Below are positions 58,770 through 64,000 of a DNA stretch of 64,000 bases, piece by piece; the stretch's first letter is position 1; each line of letters starts with the position of its first letter. The notes under the pieces were generated by a model. That model had not been told where the DNA came from. It saw only the letters and a program-made list of their open reading frames with translations, and did not search any database. Origin of the DNA: Sarcomyxa edulis (Eukaryota; Basidiomycota; Agaricomycetes; Agaricales; Mycenaceae); NCBI GenBank assembly GCA_009761415.1, contig QUOL01000021.1, forward strand, positions 248,001-312,000, read 5' to 3'. A program made the translations under genes and the position numbers.

Positions 58770-59154
58770 AGATGTGGTTTTCGACGCTCGTCATGCATCA
58801 TTGCCCATGCTCCGTTCAAGGCGAGCAACTGTAGAGTGACTCGAGCGTTCGAATCTCGAGAATTTCGATGTCAGGACTCAGGCCACAGGCTAGGAGGATC
58901 AAGTAGGATGTCTTTGCCATTTGGGCGACGAGACTGCGGGAGGCAAGTTGCAACCGGGAGGACAAGTTTCGACGATCGTGACAGATCGTCCCAAGATCGT
59001 CCGACTCACCTTCGCTGTGCAGTGTGACAGCCGTGACGTGGCGCATGAACTTGAACTTCAAGTTGGCGACTTGCCAGAGCTTGCCAGTGGATCCTTGGCG
59101 TTTAACCAAGCTATATCTCTTACAGACCCACTTATAGCTGTCCAAGTTCCACTC

Positions 59155-60914
59155 ATGTGGCCAGTCTCGAAGATACCAAAGGCGAGTGACGATTTTACTC
59201 AAGTCGAAAAAATTGCAGACTTCGCAGAATTTATCCAGGCAAACCGTACCACCATAATACCACTCGAACTTCCACCCGAAATATGGTTACACATAGCACA
59301 ACACACTCCTTCAGACTCTTTGCAAAGACTGAGAACTTTGAACCGTGCTTTCTACGACGCAGCAACTGATGATCGTTACAGACGGGTGCGTCTGTGTTCT
59401 TACGATCCACGTACGGTTAGAGACATGGAACGCATCATGTAAGTCAAACCTCTTGAGCATCGAGTCTTATGACTACTTAATCTTTGAAACTACTTGAAAG
59501 TAATCCAGACATCGCCAGACGCGTTCGGGTCCTCCAAATCGCACCTTTTACCGTCGAGGGTCTTGGGCTCCTCCAGTCCCTTCTGGATCACTTACGCGAC
59601 TCCTACAGTTCAAAAAAGCACTTTATGAAACGGCTTCTTCATTCACTAAGACCTGGTCGGCTCTCTAGCAGAACGAAGATTCAAAAGCGAAGGAAGCCAG
59701 ACTCGGCTACGCGGGATACCGAATCAATGATACGGTCTCTTGTGAAATCCATCAAGGGTCTATCAAATGTGGGAGAGTACGATATTTTCTGGGGTGGGGA
59801 GGGTCCTTATCCCTTTGACGGCCTACTTCTCAACGCTGGATGGCCTGTGTTCGGACAGAACCTGCGGAAATTATCAATATCTTATCCTCTAGATCGACTA
59901 TCCGGCATCCTCCCTTTATCCACCTCTCTTGAAAGTCTTCAAGAACTGGACATACACTGTCTCCCAGTCTCCGATACAAACGCTGTAGACCGCGCACGCT
60001 TGCCGGAAACGCTTGCCTATTTCATCAATCGTACTGTGTCCATCAGGTCCCTTCGTATACGTGGTTTCCAGCAGACGGTATTCGAGATGACTCCCTTCTT
60101 GCGCACCCTCGATTTATTGCCTCATCTAGAGAAACTTCATCTTCGCGTTCTCTACGGACAAGAGTCGGACTTGCTCGCTGATTCGTCCGTACTTGCACAT
60201 TTCATCAACCGGCATTGTCACACACTCCAGCATCTAGTGCTTGACTCGCGTTTCGCCTGGCACAATTCAAGCTTCGTCTCTGAGACGCTCTCTCGTGTCG
60301 TCTCTACTGGTTTGCTATCCCTCGAGCTGCGCGTCAATATCGACTCCGCGGAATTAGTATTGAGTTATATAGGACAATTCTGTTATTCCTTGACATCCCT
60401 CGTCTTGGTGCCATGGTCGTCAGGTTTCGAATACGACGATGTTCGTCTCATTGCCGTCGCTTTCGTCTGTCGTGCGCCGTACGAGAGATTGACCGTGCTG
60501 GGTCTTGGCATAGAGACCTTCCGCCCGGATGTCCTCAATCTTCTCGCAGAAAACCTGCCTTCGCTACAGAAGTTGCACATCATTGCATGGAGGATATTCC
60601 AGGGGGAGATCTATGCAGAGGCTCGTCTTTACACGGAGTGGAAAGACCTGACCAACCTCTACATCTCAGGTTATGGCAATTCAACTGCATCGTGGTCGTT
60701 GATGATATACCTTGCGGATCATTGCATACCGTCAATTCGAGAACTCGACAATTTTCCAATGTGGTTCTATCGCTGTAGATGCGGCTTCGCTCCGTTGGAA
60801 TGTCTTCGCAAGATGCTGAGTGAAGTAACGGGAACTGAACGAGAGGTTGATGATGCAATATCTGCCAGGTTAAGCAGTAGGGAATATGTTTGCGATGAAC
60901 ACAGAGCCTATTGA
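59155..60914 (+). CDS. F-box/LRR-like protein
   Basis: Probable SCF ubiquitin ligase adaptor of the fungal F-box family with leucine-rich repeat-like C-terminus. Exons 59155-59438 and 59501-60914 give about 565 aa. The F-box is at residues about 35-80: LELPPEIWLHIAQHTPSDSL then RLRTLNRAFYDAATDDRYRR. Following repeats show L-x-x-L-x-I patterns: GQNLRKLSISYPLDRLSG, LESLQELDIHCLPV, IRSLRIRGFQ, LPHLEKLHLRVLYG, LQHLVLDSRFAW, LLSLELRVNID and LPSLQKLHIIAWRI. It ends with YVCDEHRAY at TGA 60912. The reading frame is open upstream to 58921 without an ATG, so a further 5' exon cannot be excluded. Target unknown. Confidence 0.8.
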
Positions 60915-61465
60915 TTCTGGTCTGCATGGTCTCTCCTTATCCGGTAGTCCTGCCAAAATGCAAGACACTTGTCGGATTTGTGCATTACTTGGACAACGCT
61001 ACAGTGCACAACCTGATCTAGTCGAGGCAGCTAAAGCACTCGTGGTGAGATGATTATGAATCGATCGTCCAAGTAAGCCAAAATCAAGTTGAGTCAAGTC
61101 GTCCCATGAATCCCTGGGACTTCAGGTAATTCCAGTTTACGATCATCAAGACAACTTATTATGATAAGCGAGGACCTAAGCGAGGACGCAAACTCGATCC
61201 AAGTCAAATAAATTATCCAGTGCTGTTATGATAACGGCTCCAGCAATTTTTCTGTCGTTGTATAATTCCAGATAGGAATATGCCATCACTAGTCTATGGT
61301 ACAATTGCGACCATGAGCGGTCTACGATTCGATTTTGATGGCGGATGCGTGGGTCACAGTGCCTCCGTCGCACCTATACGGACCGACGACTGACTTCCTA
61401 CCCTCTCTAGATCTCCCCGCTTCGAAGTACATCACAAGTAATCATCTCATATGATTTAATAGTGA
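60915..61465. other. Convergent intergenic region, nothing seen
   Basis: About 550 bp between the F-box/LRR gene and PRMT3. Both genes end here. No frame, RNA or repeat worth naming, except direct repeats of AAGCGAGGAC near 61167-61188. Confidence 0.4.
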
Positions 61466-63639
61466 TCACCGCACTTTATACATTTGCACTACGATATCGG
61501 TGGGTTGCGCATCCGGAGATTCCTTTACCGAGTAATGGATCTCGACATCGAGTTCTCTCGAATTGGTTTCGCTTTTCCTGCAGTGGAATGTTCCAGATAC
61601 AATTGAACCTGCCACAGAGGAGTCAGATCGAGGTTTTTTGGAGAGACCAAAGTCAACGACAAAACACGAACCTTCCTCGACCGTTATAGGTTCTCTCAAA
61701 AAGAACAAAGTCTGCTTCCAATGAGTCGGTATGCTCTTAGGCCCCGTGCTGAAGCTCGTGATCTTCTCCTTCAATGCATCGCCCTGACTTTGGCTTTTCC
61801 GTCGTTGAGGAGGAGGTTTGTTCCCGACAGGCCACACCTCAGCTAGAATCACGTCACCCTCTTTGATCACCGCAACTTCAGTCTCGGGTGGTACGACATG
61901 TCCAGATACAGTGAAGAATGTGTCGAAGTAGAGAATCAGGGTGTTGATTTTGGTTTTTCTGTCGGCGGTGGAGACTAGGGTGAATGGCGATGAGAAATCG
62001 AGTTGGCGTGGTGTTATTTCGTTTAGGTGGAGATCCTGGGAGATGACTCAGCGGTCACATCAGAGGGATGGAGGGGTTACACTGACCTTGATAACATAGG
62101 GTGCACTAAGCATAGTTTCAGGTCCTACCACATCTACAATCGCTTCAGCGTATAGATCCTCCGCCATCGTAGACAAATCAAAGCCTACGATATATCAGCA
62201 CCACGAATTCTGACAATTAGATGTTGTGGCATACCGTAAACATCATTCCAGAAATCCACCCTATCCTTGAATACTTCACTGCCGTCGCACAGACCGAGCA
62301 TCATCTGGCATTGACTCGGTGCCATCACGCCATCTGGACGGAGGAATCGGTCTCGAGCGCGTAAAACGGAATCCAGCATGGATTCGTATAGAAGGGCGTA
62401 ACCCATCCATTCGGAGATGATGATATCCACCTGCGTGATACCGTCTGGGAGAGTAATGTCCTCAATTTTTCCTCGTATGACCCTGTATGTATAGACTGGA
62501 ATTAGTGGGTATCACATAGGGAAGAGGGGAGCAGTAGGTGCATACGTAATGACGTTCTCAAGACCATTTGCTTTGACGATCTTTTCTGCCTTTTCAGCGA
62601 TATCACTAGCATCAACGGCAAACACCCGTTTGGCTCCACCACGTGCCGCGAAGAGGGATAGTATACCCGTTCCGCATCCAACGTCGAGAACGACGGCGTC
62701 TCGGAACAAGGAAGGGTTCGTCAAGATGAAAGACGCGTATGTCGATGTTCGGACTTTATCTTGGATCATCACCGCATGAATATCTAGACGAGGCTTTGTT
62801 AGAGATGTCGACCGGGGAAACGATAGCAACAGAACGGACCATTGGCGGCATAGCTTTCAAAGTAATGCGAATCGTCGTCACGGGTGGCTGGGGATAATTC
62901 GCTGGTACTTTGGTCATTGATAGCTTGGACCAGAGAGGAAACATTCATCTGGTCGCTGACGAATTTATGATAATCGATGAGATCTTGCTTTGCTTTGGCC
63001 AACTTCTTTTCCAAAGCGATGATTCGTCGAGATGGATCTGTAGATTGTTCCTCTTCGTCCTCAGAGTCTGACCAATCGTTAGACGCATCGAGTTCTACGG
63101 AGCATAAAAGGTCGGAAACATTCATGAGGAAGATGGGCGTGTTGTACATACGAAGGAGGGGGTCATCCTCGAGGACTGGAATAAGGTATTCGTCCGAAGA
63201 CAAGAAAGGCTCAGTGCCAGTCAGATTTGTAAGGCTGTCGGGTGATGGTTTCTACAATCATATATGTGAGGATATAAAGCCTAGGAGATAGTCCCTATTT
63301 ACTGACAGTTTTGCGAATATAGTTGATGAGGCGGATCCGTCCATGGAAATCAAGGGCTAATAACACATCAGGAACCAGATGCACAGTATACTGAAGACAC
63401 TTACATATCCGAGAACATATTTGATTCAAGTCAAACCCATATGTCGCGTTATCGTATGCCAAAGCGTCTTCCGCAGACGCAAGCTTTTTGTCTGGATTGA
63501 ACAAGGATTGACAAGGGACCGAATCGGATAGCCAATCGTCCCATGTTTGATCCTCTTCTTCTGAGGATGAAGACGAGTCACTATCGCTGTGAGTATCGGG
63601 GTCCAAGGACGTTGAGGAAGCTGGTAGATGGAGACTCAT
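61466..63639 (-). CDS. PRMT3: Protein arginine N-methyltransferase 3
   Basis: Type I arginine methyltransferase acting on ribosomal protein uS5 and other substrates, using S-adenosylmethionine. Multi-exon gene from [18 protein letters not shown] at 63639. The N-terminal zinc-finger domain contains [36 protein letters not shown] and [15 protein letters not shown], diagnostic of PRMT3 rather than PRMT1. A coiled region ([19 protein letters not shown]) follows. Catalytic core: [16 protein letters not shown], motif [33 protein letters not shown], double-E loop [19 protein letters not shown] and THW loop [12 protein letters not shown]. The end is [11 protein letters not shown] at 61466. All key residues are present. 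Confidence 0.93.
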
Positions 63640-63876
63640 GGAGGTCGTAAAAGGAGGACTTCAAATTTGAAAAATAAATGTTTCGCGGCTCGATCGAGCT
63701 CGTGAACGGATCGCGTGACACCGTGACTGACCCCGCAAATCATACTCCCTGGAGCTCCCTGGACCCTGAGAGTTCGAAATTGAACATGAACGTTGAACGG
63801 CTGCGCTCAAGCAAGCACCGACCTTGTAATTTCCTTCGATATTCTGACATTATTTGAGCGGTAATAAGCTGACAAT

Positions 63877-64000
63877 ATGCTTACAGGTATCTCAATGGTT
63901 GTAGATCACATCCCCGGCGAATTGCGATGTTTGAGGTACCGGTAAGTATGTTCATTTCTCATGGCATGATTGATATACACCTCGTCGAGTTTTTTTCCAG
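63877..64000 (+). CDS. Possible first exon of a gene running off the window
   Basis: ATG at 63877 opens MLTGISMVVDHIPGELRCLR and ends at a good donor (GTAAGT at 63942). The last ten bases of the window (TTTTTTCCAG) look like the matching acceptor after 59 nt. Divergent from PRMT3, about 240 bp between starts. Too short to name. Confidence 0.35.

Noticed and set aside
1..64000. CRISPR arrays, bacterial operons, rRNA genes
   Set aside because: Nothing of the kind was seen; the spliceosomal introns and gene content are fungal nuclear.

Overview
The window is nuclear DNA from a basidiomycete fungus, most likely an Agaricomycete. Genes are split by many short GT-AG introns of about 50-60 nt. The recognisable proteins (chitin synthase, RPAP1, PRMT3, glutathione synthetase, CDS1, VPS8, IML2/TTC39 and SPT7 pieces) read as basidiomycete versions, and there are TET/JBP-type dioxygenase genes of the sort expanded in mushroom genomes. 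All family names come from reading translations by eye; no database was searched.

Layout. (1) 1-7.6 kb: the 3' part of an MFS transporter, an intact UBC1/UBE2K-like E2 enzyme with a UBA tail, about 3.4 kb with no gene I can support, a GNAT acetyltransferase and a small CsbD-like (cruciform DNA recognition) protein. (2) 7.9-38.1 kb: a roughly 30 kb accessory block. Its two ends carry the same A/T-tract repeat in opposite orientation, with the conserved 47-nt part of each copy facing outward (46 of 47 positions match). Inside are a tandem exon-intron module locus, a putative two-gene DNA transposon (DDE integrase plus a divergently placed Cys/Ser-rich protein with a HECT-like end), interleaved fragments of IML2/TTC39 and SPT7, a Ser/Thr-rich membrane protein, a TET/JBP dioxygenase, an F-box protein, a CDS1 gene with a shifted C-terminus, a VPS8 pseudogene and a second TET/JBP-like gene. 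(3) 38.8-64 kb: ordinary gene-dense sequence with a prolyl-4-hydroxylase-like oxygenase, serine carboxypeptidase, chitin synthase, RPAP1, a HIT hydrolase, an IPNS-like oxygenase, glutathione synthetase, two F-box genes (one frameshifted) and PRMT3.

The genes do not form a single pathway. The most interesting contrast is between intact core genes outside the inverted repeat pair and broken, chimeric or transposon-linked genes inside it. Four iron/2-oxoglutarate oxygenases from three different subfamilies lie within 34 kb. Small tandem duplications (14 and 18 bp) sit exactly at gene breaks, which suggests one mode of decay. One core gene, chitin synthase, appears to need a single-nucleotide exon.

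Limits: exon boundaries were deduced by hand from reading frame and splice consensus. Starts, and the boundaries of hypothetical genes, are less secure than domain calls.
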